Source: JBDNFP01 sp041689775
Lineage (GTDB): Bacteria; Bacteroidota; Bacteroidia; Cytophagales; Spirosomataceae
DNA: 33,465 nt
Assembly (NCBI GenBank): GCA_041689775.1
Contig: JBDNFP010000016.1
Span: forward strand, 1-33,465
Reading direction: 5' to 3'
Positions 1 to 8,757 of the stretch are shown here, in pieces; the first letter of the stretch is position 1, and each line of letters starts with the position of its first letter. The notes under the pieces are model-generated. The model had not been told where the DNA came from. It worked only from the letters and a program-made list of their open reading frames with translations, and did not search any database. A program made the position numbers and the translations under genes.

Positions 1-112
1 AAGTTAGTTGTTACGCGTTTGATCAATTTGACGGTACATATATTGTTCCTGAACCATTGTATTTACTCACTAATGTTTGTGGATTACTGTGTTAATCATC
101 AGGCTAAAACTG

Positions 113-120
113 TATATTTG
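113..120 (+). promoter_or_regulatory. Candidate -7 promoter box upstream of purQ
   Basis: TATATTTG fits the Bacteroidota -7 consensus TAnnTTTG exactly and ends 38 nt before the purQ start codon. I could not find a convincing -33 TTG element at the usual spacing. The rest of 1-157 shows no coding signal; it is the upstream region of purQ. An 8-mer of this kind occurs by chance several times in a window of this size, so the position is the main support. Confidence 0.35.
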
Positions 121-157
121 CCGCATAAATCGCTAAAATTTACCCCATTCGTATAAT

Positions 158-844
158 ATGAAATTTGGTGTAGTTGTTTTCCCCGGCTCAAACTGTGACG
201 ATGATACCGTATTTGCGCTCCAACAGAATTTGGGGCAAGAAGTCGTCAAACTGTGGCATAAAGACCACGACCTGCAAAATTGTGACTTTATCTTTCTCCC
301 CGGTGGGTTTTCGTACGGTGACTACCTTCGTACCGGTGCCATAGCGCGTTTTTCACCCATTATGAATGAAGTGATTGAGCACGCTAATCGCGGAGGTTTT
401 GTGATGGGAATCTGCAACGGGTTTCAGATTTTGGTGGAAGCCGGTCTGTTACCGGGCGTACTCCTTCGGAACACTTCCCAGAAGTATATCTGCAAGAATA
501 TCCATCTGTTACCACAGAGTAAGTCTGCGCTGCTGACCGCTGAACTCGAACCACGGGCTTACACCATACCCATTGCGCACGGTGATGGTCGCTATTTTAC
601 GGACGCTGACGGCCTGAAATGCCTTAACGATAATGATCAGGTACTGTTCCGTTACTGTGATGCCATCGGAGCTATTACTGAGGAGGCCAACCCGAACGGA
701 AGCCTTGATAATATTGCCGGAATATCTAATGCTAACTATAATGTATTTGGTATGATGCCCCACCCCGAAAGAGCGGCTGACGCAGCATTGGGCAATGCAG
801 AAGGGCTGATTATCCTGGAACAATTTATCAACGTATTGGTGTAG
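158..844 (+). CDS. purQ: Phosphoribosylformylglycinamidine synthase, glutaminase subunit PurQ
   Basis: PurQ is the glutamine amidotransferase subunit of FGAM synthase, the fourth step of de novo purine synthesis in the cytoplasm. It releases ammonia from glutamine for PurL, with PurS as the third partner. The 228-residue protein is a complete class I amidotransferase of normal length. It starts with the family-typical FGVVVFPGSNCD, has the nucleophile-elbow motif MGICNGFQ with the catalytic cysteine at about residue 86, and ends with MMPHPER, which supplies His202 and Glu204 of the triad. The small separate form implies that purL and purS lie elsewhere. The ATG start follows a good -7 box by 38 nt, and a strong hairpin follows the stop, so it looks like a single-gene transcript. 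Confidence 0.97.
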   Translation: MKFGVVVFPGSNCDDDTVFALQQNLGQEVVKLWHKDHDLQNCDFIFLPGGFSYGDYLRTGAIARFSPIMNEVIEHANRGGFVMGICNGFQILVEAGLLPGVLLRNTSQKYICKNIHLLPQSKSALLTAELEPRAYTIPIAHGDGRYFTDADGLKCLNDNDQVLFRYCDAIGAITEEANPNGSLDNIAGISNANYNVFGMMPHPERAADAALGNAEGLIILEQFINVLV

Positions 845-866
845 GAAAATACGCCTTGTCTTATAT

Positions 867-905
867 AAAAAGCGGGTCGGCTCTGTACAGAACCGATCCG
901 CTTTT
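867..905. terminator. Bidirectional terminator between purQ and lolA
   Basis: The left arm AAAAAGCGGGTCGG and right arm CCGATCCGCTTTTT pair over 13-14 bp with one G/T mismatch and a loop of about 12 nt. The A-run on the left and T-run on the right give a U-tract in both directions, as expected between two convergent genes (purQ ends at 844, lolA ends at 926). Confidence 0.85.
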
Positions 906-925
906 TATGTTATGCGTTCCCTGCC

Positions 926-1573
926 TTACCGGAGATCTACGACCTCTACTCCGGGGTATTGCTTAGAATTAAAAGCAAAATAGGCGTCGGTTACCTTCAC
1001 GTTGGGTTGGAAATTATCCACCCGATAAGTAACATTTTGGCCATTCTTTTGGGTAATCTTCCAGCTCTTGATAGACTTATCCTTCTTGTTCACTTTGATC
1101 TGTACCTTAGAAACCTGGCTGGCCTTGCTGGTAGGTAGTAGTTCCACAAGTTCATAAACCTGTCCGGCTTCGGTGCTTTCTTTTAGGAAAGTATACTTGA
1201 AGCCCGTTTTGTAGGCAGTATATATACGGGTTGGGTTCAGATCACCTACTTCGCTGGGATCAAAATCCTGTAAATTAACTTCGTTGGTTTCTTTGATGTA
1301 GGTAGCCATGATCTTACCATCGTTAAAGATCTCCTGTCCCGCCATTTTCAGACGAAACTTCGTTCCCATAACCGTGGCGTCACCCTTCATGTCGCGGCCA
1401 CCTTCGGGGCTGTACGTGAAAGTAGCCTTGAAAGATTTCATAGCCTTGTACTTGTTACTCATCGCGTCCAAAATAGCGGCTGCTCTCTTGTCATTTTGGG
1501 TAGCAGAGATACCAGCCATGACTGGTAGTAAAGTGACGGCTAATAGAATGAGGGTTCCTAAGATTTTTTTCAT
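926..1573 (-). CDS. lolA: LolA-family outer-membrane lipoprotein carrier protein
   Basis: This is a periplasmic carrier of the LolA/LolB fold, which receives lipoproteins from the LolCDE transporter and carries them across the periplasm. The 215-residue protein begins with a signal peptide (MKKILGTLILLAVTLLPVMA), followed by the family pattern: an N-terminal helix (ILDAMSNKYKAMKSFKATF), a FRLKMAGQEIFNDGKIMATY strand pair and a beta-rich C-terminal half. It lies 159 bp downstream of ftsK on the same strand, a neighbour pair I recall from other Bacteroidota. LolB is generally absent from this phylum, so how cargo is handed to the outer membrane is unclear. The fold assignment is firm; the exact cargo is inferred from the family. 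Confidence 0.88.
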   Translation of the reverse strand: MKKILGTLILLAVTLLPVMAGISATQNDKRAAAILDAMSNKYKAMKSFKATFTYSPEGGRDMKGDATVMGTKFRLKMAGQEIFNDGKIMATYIKETNEVNLQDFDPSEVGDLNPTRIYTAYKTGFKYTFLKESTEAGQVYELVELLPTSKASQVSKVQIKVNKKDKSIKSWKITQKNGQNVTYRVDNFQPNVKVTDAYFAFNSKQYPGVEVVDLR

Positions 1574-1732
1574 AATGCTTTTTAATTCAAAAATGCGGCA
1601 ATGTTAATATAAACACTCCCTGAATAGTAACGTATTTTAGATTTAGATGTATTTTCTGTCCGTAGGTTTAAACATCCCAGATTAACCGCTTGTTCCCCAG
1701 ACGTACTAATGTAGCAGTTAAACGGCTGATAA

Positions 1733-4189
1733 TTATACTATACCCATACTCCTCAGGTGTTGTTCGAGACTTTCCAGATCATGAAACAACACATCACGCG
1801 CTTTGCTTCCGGTAAAGGAACCCACTACTCCGATCTGTTCCAGTTGATCCATGATACGCCCGGCGCGGTTGTAGCCGAGCTTCATTTTACGCTGAATTAG
1901 AGAAGTACTTCCTTGCTGGTGAGTTACCACCAACCGGGCGGAATCAGGTAAAAGCGCGTCAAAATCATCGGTGTCAACATCTCCTTTTCCATCGGGCCCA
2001 TCTTCGCCTTCGTACTCGGGTAGGGCATAGGCTGAGCCGTAGCCACGCTGACTACCAATAAAATCACAGACATCTTCAATTTCTCTGGTGTCGATGAAAG
2101 GACATTGCAAACGAATGATATCTGAGTTAATCGCCAGGAGCATATCTCCTTGACCTACCAGCTGCTCGGCCCCTCCGGTATCCAGAATAGTACGGGAGTC
2201 GATACTGGACGTTACCCGGAACGATAAACGAGCAGGGAAGTTCGCTTTGATCAAACCCGTAATTACTTTTACCGAAGGACGCTGCGTAGCTACCACGAGG
2301 TGAATACCGACGGCCCGGGCTAGCTGGGCCAAACGGGCAATGGGGGTCTCTACTTCTTTGCCGGCGGTCATCATCAGGTCGGCTAGCTCGTCAATTACTA
2401 ATACAATATAGGGCAAAAAATGATGCCCTTTTTCTGGGTTGAGGCGTCGCTGTACAAACTTGGCATTATACTCTTTCAGATTTCGGGCGGCCGCTTCTTT
2501 CAGTAAATCGTAGCGGCTATCCATCTCGATGCACAGAGAGTTGAGGGTATGGATTACCTTCTTAGTATCCGTGATGATGGCTTCCTCGCTGTTGGGCAGC
2601 TTAGCCAGGAAATGCCTTTCTAGTTTGTTGAATAGCGTAAGCTCCACTTTCTTAGGGTCAACCAGCACAAATTTTAGTTGCGCCGGGTGCTTTTTGTAGA
2701 TCAACGAAGCTAGAATAACGTTCAGACCTACCGATTTGCCCTGTCCGGTGGCTCCGGCCATCAGCAGGTGGGGCATTTTAGCGAGATCCGCCACGAAAAT
2801 TTCATTCGATACGGTTTTTCCGAGTACAATCGGTAGATCGTAGGTTGACTTTTGAAAGCGATCGCTGCTCAGCACCGTTCGGATAAACACGGTCTCCCGG
2901 TTCTTGTTGGGTACTTCTATTCCAATGGTACCACGGCCCGGCATCGGAGCAATAATCCGGATACCTAGTGCGGCCAAGCTAAGGGCAATATCTTTTTCAA
3001 GGTTCTGGATTTTTGAAATCCGGACACCCGCTTCGGGGATAATCTCATACAAGGTAACCGTAGGCCCGATAGTAGCTTTGATTTTTGAAATATTGATACC
3101 GTAGCTCCCCAGCGTATCTACAATGCGTTCTTTATTGCTCTCGAGCTCGTTGTGTGATACCTTCTCCTGAGCACTCTCGTTGATTTCGTTAAGAATATCA
3201 TGGGTAGGAAACTGGTAAGAGGGTAGGTCAAGAGTTGGGTCATACTGTCCTAAGTCTCGCAGTATTTCTTCGCTAAGGTGATCCGGGTCGGGCTCTTCTT
3301 CTGGAAGTAAGGGCGTAGGATCGTCCAGTTCCAGTTCAAGGGATGGTTCCGCCTCCGGGAAGGGGAATGGTACTACGGGCTTTCCCTCCTCCACAACTGG
3401 TGCAGGTGCAACAGCAGCAGGTAGAATCACTTCTTCTTCCTCGTAGGTCTGATCCAGCACCGAGGGGCGCCTTACTACCGGCGCTTTTTCGATCTCGGTA
3501 GTCGGAGTTTCTTCTTGTATGTCAGCAGATTCTTGCTCTTCGCCCGGCGCATCGGAGTTATTTCGCAGACGTTGTATCGGATTGACGTCGTAGAAGTATA
3601 CCACAAAGCATAGGAGGGTAAGCGCAATAATAATGACACTCCCGTGGCCGATAAAGCTTTTGAGGATATCATTGATGTAGTACCCAAATCCTCCGGGTAA
3701 AAAACTTAGACTTGACGCACTACCACTAATCAGTACTACGTAGCCGAGTAGAGTACTGGTCCAGAGTGTGAAGAAAATAACCTCCTTGGTAGTACGACTA
3801 CTATTGAGAAGGTCACGACCAAAAATGAGCCTCCATCCTGCCATAAAAGGAATAATCGGAATCGCCAGCGAAGCAATACCAAACCAGCGGTATACAAATA
3901 CTTGCGATACAAAAGCGCCGAAAAGCCCAAGAATATTCCGGGTTTCGCGGGCGGAGTCAATTCCGAATGATCCTATTTCGCTCTGATCGGCGGAGCCGGT
4001 AAAAATATAGGAAAGAAAAGCAATTTCAAGCAGTACGCTGAGTGTCACCAATAGCATCCCGGCAATGAGGGTATTCTTGGGACTGGTCGTGAATGATGTC
4101 CAATCAATAGAAGATTGGGCGGAGGTAGTACGGCTTTCTTGTGAGCTTTTGGAGCGGTACTTATTTCCCCTAAGTTGTTTCTCAGCCAT
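1733..4189 (-). CDS. ftsK: FtsK/SpoIIIE-family DNA translocase
   Basis: FtsK is a septum-anchored ATP-driven DNA pump that clears chromosome ends from the closing division site and activates dimer resolution. The 818-residue protein has about four hydrophobic segments in residues 39-202, then a Pro/Glu-rich acidic linker (about 210-330), which is short compared with E. coli FtsK. The alpha and motor domains follow, with Walker A GATGQGKS near residue 483 and Walker B VLVIDELADLMM near 596. A C-terminal winged-helix gamma domain (about 755-815, STSLIQRKMKLGYNRAGRIM) reads orienting DNA sequences. All functional parts are present. lolA is downstream; pyrD is upstream on the same strand with a 127-bp gap. 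Confidence 0.97.
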   Translation of the reverse strand: MAEKQLRGNKYRSKSSQESRTTSAQSSIDWTSFTTSPKNTLIAGMLLVTLSVLLEIAFLSYIFTGSADQSEIGSFGIDSARETRNILGLFGAFVSQVFVYRWFGIASLAIPIIPFMAGWRLIFGRDLLNSSRTTKEVIFFTLWTSTLLGYVVLISGSASSLSFLPGGFGYYINDILKSFIGHGSVIIIALTLLCFVVYFYDVNPIQRLRNNSDAPGEEQESADIQEETPTTEIEKAPVVRRPSVLDQTYEEEEVILPAAVAPAPVVEEGKPVVPFPFPEAEPSLELELDDPTPLLPEEEPDPDHLSEEILRDLGQYDPTLDLPSYQFPTHDILNEINESAQEKVSHNELESNKERIVDTLGSYGINISKIKATIGPTVTLYEIIPEAGVRISKIQNLEKDIALSLAALGIRIIAPMPGRGTIGIEVPNKNRETVFIRTVLSSDRFQKSTYDLPIVLGKTVSNEIFVADLAKMPHLLMAGATGQGKSVGLNVILASLIYKKHPAQLKFVLVDPKKVELTLFNKLERHFLAKLPNSEEAIITDTKKVIHTLNSLCIEMDSRYDLLKEAAARNLKEYNAKFVQRRLNPEKGHHFLPYIVLVIDELADLMMTAGKEVETPIARLAQLARAVGIHLVVATQRPSVKVITGLIKANFPARLSFRVTSSIDSRTILDTGGAEQLVGQGDMLLAINSDIIRLQCPFIDTREIEDVCDFIGSQRGYGSAYALPEYEGEDGPDGKGDVDTDDFDALLPDSARLVVTHQQGSTSLIQRKMKLGYNRAGRIMDQLEQIGVVGSFTGSKARDVLFHDLESLEQHLRSMGIV

Positions 4190-4316
4190 AGTAATCTTAA
4201 ATATGGATACGTGTAGTTCTACTAATATTAGGCCGGATTTCTTTCGAGTCTTCGTTTACCCTACGAACAGAGCAAGAAAATCCTTTGCTGTTTTCTGTTT
4301 CTTCTTTGAGAGTAGA

Positions 4317-5351
4317 TTAGTGGTCCTTGACCATTGCTTTACAGAGACGCCGAACCAATCCAGGGCCTTCATAGACAAAGCCAGTGTAGATTTGAAGGAG
4401 TGCGGCTCCGGCGTCCAATTTCTCCTGAGCATCAGCGGGTGAAGCTATACCTCCTACTCCCATAATAGGAAATGCATTTCCTGACTTTTCACAAAGATAA
4501 CGAATAACCTCCGTAGAACGGTATTTGAGCGGCTGACCACTTAACCCCCCAGCGCCAATTTTGTCCAACTCGGTCGTGGGTGTTTGGAGACCTTTGCGTG
4601 AAATAGTGGTATTGGTAGCAATGACTCCCGCAATACCGGTGGCCTGCACGATCTCAATGATATCGTCGAGTTGGCTGTTATTGAGGTCGGGAGCTATTTT
4701 TAGAAAAATGGGCTTCGCCTTGGGTTTTGCCAAATTCAGGGTCTGTAATTCTCTAAGTAGATACGTGAGTGGTTCTTTTTCCTGTAAATCACGAAGGCCG
4801 GGAGTATTAGGCGAGCTCACGTTAACTACAAAATAGTCGACCGCATCGTAGAGATCGTGAAAGCAGCTGACGTAATCATCAATAGCCTGCTCGTTGGGAG
4901 TTATCTTGTTTTTGCCGATGTTGCCACCGATCATGATATCAGACTTCCTGCTCCGTAGCTTGGCCGCCGCGACGGCAGCTCCTTTGTTATTGAAGCCCAT
5001 GCGATTGATGAGCCCCTGATCCGATTTGAGTCGAAATAGCCTTTTTTTGTCATTGCCCGGTTGGGGACGGGGGGTCACGGTTCCTATTTCCACGTAGCCG
5101 AAGCCCAGCGCGGCAAGTTCGTCTACTAGCTCGGCGTTTTTATCAAAGCCGGCGGCCATCCCGATCGGGTTTTTAAAACGCAACCCGGCTACCTCTCGTA
5201 CGAGCGATGGGTGTTCGAAGGTGTATAGCTTTTTGAGAATTCCCGGTACCAAAGGGAGCCGGTAAGCAAACCGAAGGGCATCAAATACCCAATGGTGGAC
5301 CTGCTCGGGATCAAACAAAAATAACAACGGTTGTAGAAAGAGTTTGTACAT
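4317..5351 (-). CDS. pyrD: Dihydroorotate dehydrogenase (quinone), class 2
   Basis: PyrD oxidises dihydroorotate to orotate in pyrimidine synthesis, passing electrons through FMN to the membrane quinone pool. The 344-residue length and the amphipathic N-terminal helix (MYKLFLQPLLFLFDPEQVHH) are typical of the membrane-associated class 2 enzyme. The catalytic base is a serine, near residue 180 in NVSSPNTPGLRDLQ, which separates it from class 1 enzymes that use cysteine. AAGFDKNAE and GVGGIASPADA mark the barrel and the FMN phosphate site. Gene spacing on the minus strand is 120 bp from msrB upstream and 127 bp to ftsK downstream, too wide to prove one operon. Confidence 0.97.
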   Translation of the reverse strand: MYKLFLQPLLFLFDPEQVHHWVFDALRFAYRLPLVPGILKKLYTFEHPSLVREVAGLRFKNPIGMAAGFDKNAELVDELAALGFGYVEIGTVTPRPQPGNDKKRLFRLKSDQGLINRMGFNNKGAAVAAAKLRSRKSDIMIGGNIGKNKITPNEQAIDDYVSCFHDLYDAVDYFVVNVSSPNTPGLRDLQEKEPLTYLLRELQTLNLAKPKAKPIFLKIAPDLNNSQLDDIIEIVQATGIAGVIATNTTISRKGLQTPTTELDKIGAGGLSGQPLKYRSTEVIRYLCEKSGNAFPIMGVGGIASPADAQEKLDAGAALLQIYTGFVYEGPGLVRRLCKAMVKDH

Positions 5352-5471
5352 ACCGCAAAAATAGAAGGTTCATAGCAAGTGAAGGGAGGAATGCTCGATT
5401 TTATTTTTGCTACCGCGTACGGTGGCTGTACACTAATCCAGGTTGTTCCTCCTTCCACATAGTACTATTTA

Positions 5472-5915
5472 CTATTCCTCGATCTTTTTAATGGAGGCGG
5501 AGTTGATACAAAACCGCAGCCCCGATGGCTTGGGACCGTCCGGAAATATATGCCCGAGATGCCCGTCGCAGATATTGCACATCGCTTCTACCCGCTGCAT
5601 CCCGAAGCTGGTATCGAGGTCATACTTGATTACGTTTTCTTCCACGGGTTCTGAAAAACTAGGCCAACCCGTACCTGATTCAAATTTAACGGTGGAGTCG
5701 AACAGAGGAGTACCACAGCCCCGGCAGCCGTACAGACCGGGTTCGTGGCGCTCGCAGTATTCGCCGGTAAAGGCACGCTCGGTGCCCTTTTGCCGAACGA
5801 TGTAGTACTCTTCGGTGGTTAGCTGCCCTTTCCATTCTGATTCACTCATTTCTACGCGGCGGGGTGGGGTAGGGTTGCCTTTGGTGGCGTACTCAATGAC
5901 AGTATTCCAATTCAT
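5472..5915 (-). CDS. msrB: Peptide-methionine (R)-S-oxide reductase MsrB
   Basis: MsrB repairs the R epimer of methionine sulfoxide in proteins using thioredoxin. The 147-residue protein is one complete domain. Two CxxC pairs (Cys64/Cys67 in CRGCGTPLF and Cys113/Cys116 in CNICDGHLGH) form the structural zinc site. GTGWPSF contributes to substrate binding, and Cys136 in RFCINSASI is the catalytic residue. There is no signal peptide, so it is cytoplasmic, and there is no fused MsrA domain. It is the first gene of the leftward group msrB-pyrD-ftsK-lolA and is transcribed away from the outer membrane protein at 6244. Confidence 0.97.
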   Translation of the reverse strand: MNWNTVIEYATKGNPTPPRRVEMSESEWKGQLTTEEYYIVRQKGTERAFTGEYCERHEPGLYGCRGCGTPLFDSTVKFESGTGWPSFSEPVEENVIKYDLDTSFGMQRVEAMCNICDGHLGHIFPDGPKPSGLRFCINSASIKKIEE

Positions 5916-6243
5916 TTTATTCTAGTTCTAGTATGATTCGTTTGTGTATTGCTAACAATCTAACAGAACAAAGAGTTAAAAAGGTTTTCAAATCGGGCTA
6001 ATTGTTCCGTAGTAGCCTTTCAAATCAAGTATTTTTTGTATAAAATCTTATAGAAATAGTAACACAAATCTTATTTTTATACTATTTTGTTTAATTCTTA
6101 AAGTAAAAATATTTTTTAATTGTCTTTATTACATTTTATTGTAATCTATTATAAATCAAACGCGTATAGTTGTAACTATAATGTATAATTAAGTAGAGTT
6201 GTACGAAGTTGAAAATCAGGTTAACATTAAAATACAAGAACTA
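5916..6243. promoter_or_regulatory. AT-rich divergent control region with two short dyads
   Basis: This 328-nt stretch separates msrB (leftward) from the outer membrane receptor (rightward). It has no credible open reading frame and becomes strongly AT-rich from about 6020. Two perfect dyads stand out: ATTACATTTTATTGTAAT at 6128-6145 (6-bp arms) and TATAGTTGTAACTATA at 6165-6180 (7-bp arms around GT). Both lie just upstream of the receptor start. T-rich strings near 6030 and 6083 resemble but do not match the TAnnTTTG -7 box. Promoters for both genes should lie here; I cannot place them with confidence. Confidence 0.4.
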
Positions 6244-8679
6244 GTGAAGAACACATTGAAAGTATGGGGGTGCTTTGCCTGCCTGATAAGCTTGCCGGCA
6301 ATTGGATCAGACATCAGTAAAGCAGCTGAGGTAGAGATTTCGGAGAATCGAAGACCAAAACAGGATAAAGGAGAAATTATCGGGAAAGTAGTAGATGTTG
6401 CCAACGATAGTCCGGCTAGCTTTGCAACGGTGGCACTAATGCGAGCCGACTCTTCTCTGGTAAGCGGAGTGACAGCGGATGAGCATGGTGTTTTCTTGCT
6501 GGGGAATATTGTTCCCGGTAACTATATGATCCGGATTACCCTGATTGGCTACAATACATATTATGTTCCGAGTGTAAGCATGCCCATCGAAGCCAATACC
6601 ACTGATCTGGGCGTGTTTCGGATGACCTCTTCGGTTCAAAACCTGAACGAGCTCGTTGTACGGGGAGAAAAAACGATGATCGTATCAGACATCGACAAGA
6701 AGATTATAAACATCGGTAAAGATATGCTCGCTACCAGTAATAACGTGAGTGAGCTGCTTGAAAAAATACCATCCGTCTCGATGGACGAAAACGGAAACCC
6801 GATGGTACGCGGTAAAGGAAGTGTGATCGTATTAATTGATGGAAAACCTTCCACACTGTACGGAAACGACGTAGCTACGGTATTACAGTCGTTTCCATCT
6901 GAACTTATTGAGCGTATTGAAGTGATGACTACTCCCTCGGCCAAGTACGAAGGAGACGGCGCTTCGGGCGTGATTGATATTATTACCAAAAAAACCAGAA
7001 TCAGAGGAACAAGCGGTAGCCTTCGGGGTAGCCTGGGAACGTTTGAGAATAACAACGGATCGGCTTATGTGAGCTATAAGGAAGGTAAGTGGGCCGTGCG
7101 GGCGTCGGGTAGTGTCCAAAGCAGGCAGTGGTTTTACCGTCGTGATCTGAACCGGAAGAATTTACTGGGTGAAAGCACTACCTTTTTTAAGCAAGACGGT
7201 ACGGGTAGCGATAGGAATTCGAATCTGTCAGGACGGATTGGGGCTAACTACGAAATCAACGCCAAGAATAGCATTGGTGTCACGGTGAATTATTCGGACG
7301 ACGGCGGAAGAAACAAAAGCGAAAACTTTAACGCCACGCGTTCCGAGCAGGGTGACCTGCTCGAACAGTTTGATCGCTATTCAAACAGTAAGTCATCGGG
7401 AGAGAATCTAAATGTAAACCTGGACTACCGCAAGCTTTTTGACAACGAGAAGCAGGTACTCACCTTTACCGCTAACTACTCAGATGGGGCCAATCAGGGC
7501 GAATCTGATTTTGATCAGCGAAGTGACTTCCCTACTCTGGTACGACGGCAATTTAGTACCCGCAACGGCAACCGTCAGGGACTGTTTATGGACACTGACT
7601 ACACTTGGCCAATTTCCAAACACTCCACCTTGGAGGTAGGCGTACGTACCCGGCTGAACCGCAGCCGGAATAATAACTCTTTCTTTACCTTAGATAAAGA
7701 AAGCGGCGAGTTTCAGTTTAATGAAAATGTAAGCAATGAGTTTGGTTACGAAGACGCCATTCATACGGGCTACATGACCTTTACGCAAAAAAGTGATGTA
7801 TGGGGTGTCAGAGGTGGGCTACGCCTGACCGATGCTACCCAACGCATCGATCAGATTAGCCGTAACCAAGCGTTTGCGGTTCATTTTCTGTACATGACGC
7901 CTTCCCTATCGGTAACCCGCAAACTTGACGAAGAAACGCAGGTAAAAGTAAATTATAGCCGCCGGGTGCAGCGCCCGCAGGCCGATTATTTAAATCCCTT
8001 CATTGATATTTCGGATCCCCGTAATATTCGGGAAGGAAACCCTAACCTGACGCCTGAGTATATCCATAAAGCCGAGTTAGGCTATTCGCAGTATAAAGAA
8101 GAAGGAGGCTGGGGACCGGCGTTGTTTGTAGACTATTCCAATAACGCCATTACCCGAATCAGGACGATCGACGGAGAGGGAATCTCGTATCAGCGCTTTG
8201 ATAACGTGGGACGGGAGCTGGCCTACGGTTTCGAAACTGACTTCTCCAAGAAGTTAGGTAAAAAGTTGAAAATAAATGCTAGCGGGAGATTTTTCCGTAG
8301 TGAGGTAGTATCGGTAGCCGCTAATATCAACAATCAGATATGGAGCTACTCCGGTAACCTGAATGCATTTATGGACTTGCCGCTTTCGTTGCGTGCCTCC
8401 GCCTACATCAACTACGACGGTCCCCGCGCCATTGCGCAGGGAACCCGGCCGGGCGTATTTGTGGCCAACATGGGGATTCGTCGTGATTTTTTTGATCGTA
8501 AGGGCACGCTCTCCCTCAATATTCAGGATATTTTCCTTTCCCGGATTTACAAGAGCGATCTAAAAACGGATACTTACGTGCAGAATTCACTCTGGCAGCG
8601 AACCAACCGTTACCTGGGCGTTACCTTCCACTACCGTTTTGGTAAAATATCCGCTAGTGGTGGTGACGACGAAGCCTGA
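6244..8679 (+). CDS. TonB-dependent-receptor-like outer membrane beta-barrel protein
   Basis: This is an outer membrane protein of the CarboxypepD_reg plus plug plus OMP_b-brl_3 type common in Bacteroidota. From the GTG start chosen here (811 aa), an export signal is visible (MKNTLKVWGCFACLISLPAI); an in-frame TTG at 6199 would bury it behind 15 polar residues. A carboxypeptidase-regulatory-like domain (about 45-125, GEIIGKVVDVANDSPASFAT) precedes a plug-like domain with LIDGKPSTLYG and PSAKYEGDGASGVIDIITKK, then a long barrel of alternating strands. Unlike SusC proteins there is no SusD partner, so polysaccharide import is not indicated. The substrate is unknown. It may carry a small ligand or act as a structural barrel. 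It appears to be a single-gene unit closed by the hairpin at 8701. Confidence 0.85.
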   Translation: MKNTLKVWGCFACLISLPAIGSDISKAAEVEISENRRPKQDKGEIIGKVVDVANDSPASFATVALMRADSSLVSGVTADEHGVFLLGNIVPGNYMIRITLIGYNTYYVPSVSMPIEANTTDLGVFRMTSSVQNLNELVVRGEKTMIVSDIDKKIINIGKDMLATSNNVSELLEKIPSVSMDENGNPMVRGKGSVIVLIDGKPSTLYGNDVATVLQSFPSELIERIEVMTTPSAKYEGDGASGVIDIITKKTRIRGTSGSLRGSLGTFENNNGSAYVSYKEGKWAVRASGSVQSRQWFYRRDLNRKNLLGESTTFFKQDGTGSDRNSNLSGRIGANYEINAKNSIGVTVNYSDDGGRNKSENFNATRSEQGDLLEQFDRYSNSKSSGENLNVNLDYRKLFDNEKQVLTFTANYSDGANQGESDFDQRSDFPTLVRRQFSTRNGNRQGLFMDTDYTWPISKHSTLEVGVRTRLNRSRNNNSFFTLDKESGEFQFNENVSNEFGYEDAIHTGYMTFTQKSDVWGVRGGLRLTDATQRIDQISRNQAFAVHFLYMTPSLSVTRKLDEETQVKVNYSRRVQRPQADYLNPFIDISDPRNIREGNPNLTPEYIHKAELGYSQYKEEGGWGPALFVDYSNNAITRIRTIDGEGISYQRFDNVGRELAYGFETDFSKKLGKKLKINASGRFFRSEVVSVAANINNQIWSYSGNLNAFMDLPLSLRASAYINYDGPRAIAQGTRPGVFVANMGIRRDFFDRKGTLSLNIQDIFLSRIYKSDLKTDTYVQNSLWQRTNRYLGVTFHYRFGKISASGGDDEA

Positions 8680-8700
8680 CAGAAACTAAGCTTAAACGCC

Positions 8701-8736
8701 AAGGCCCCGCACGTTCCCACGAACGTGCGGGGCCTT
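8701..8736. terminator. Perfect 16-bp GC-rich hairpin between convergent genes
   Basis: AAGGCCCCGCACGTTC, a CCAC loop, then the exact complement. It lies 21 nt after the receptor stop and 21 nt before the end of the convergent cystathionine beta-synthase gene, so it probably terminates both. No good T-tract follows on either strand, so it is not a textbook intrinsic terminator. Confidence 0.7.
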
Positions 8737-8757
8737 GTCCGTTTAAAAGGAATACCA

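Noticed and set aside
4065..4442. Open frame of 125 codons on the plus strand, across the ftsK/pyrD junction
   Set aside because: It is antisense to two firmly identified genes, its translation has no family resemblance, and it has no promoter or export signal.
5356..5363. TATTTTTG on the minus strand as a pyrD promoter
   Set aside because: It matches the -7 consensus, but it ends only 4 nt before the pyrD start codon, which would require a leaderless message; there is no -33 element at proper spacing.
6199..6243. 15-codon extension of the outer membrane receptor from a TTG
   Set aside because: The GTG at 6244 gives a normal signal peptide; the extension is polar and unlike an export signal. 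The choice stays somewhat uncertain.
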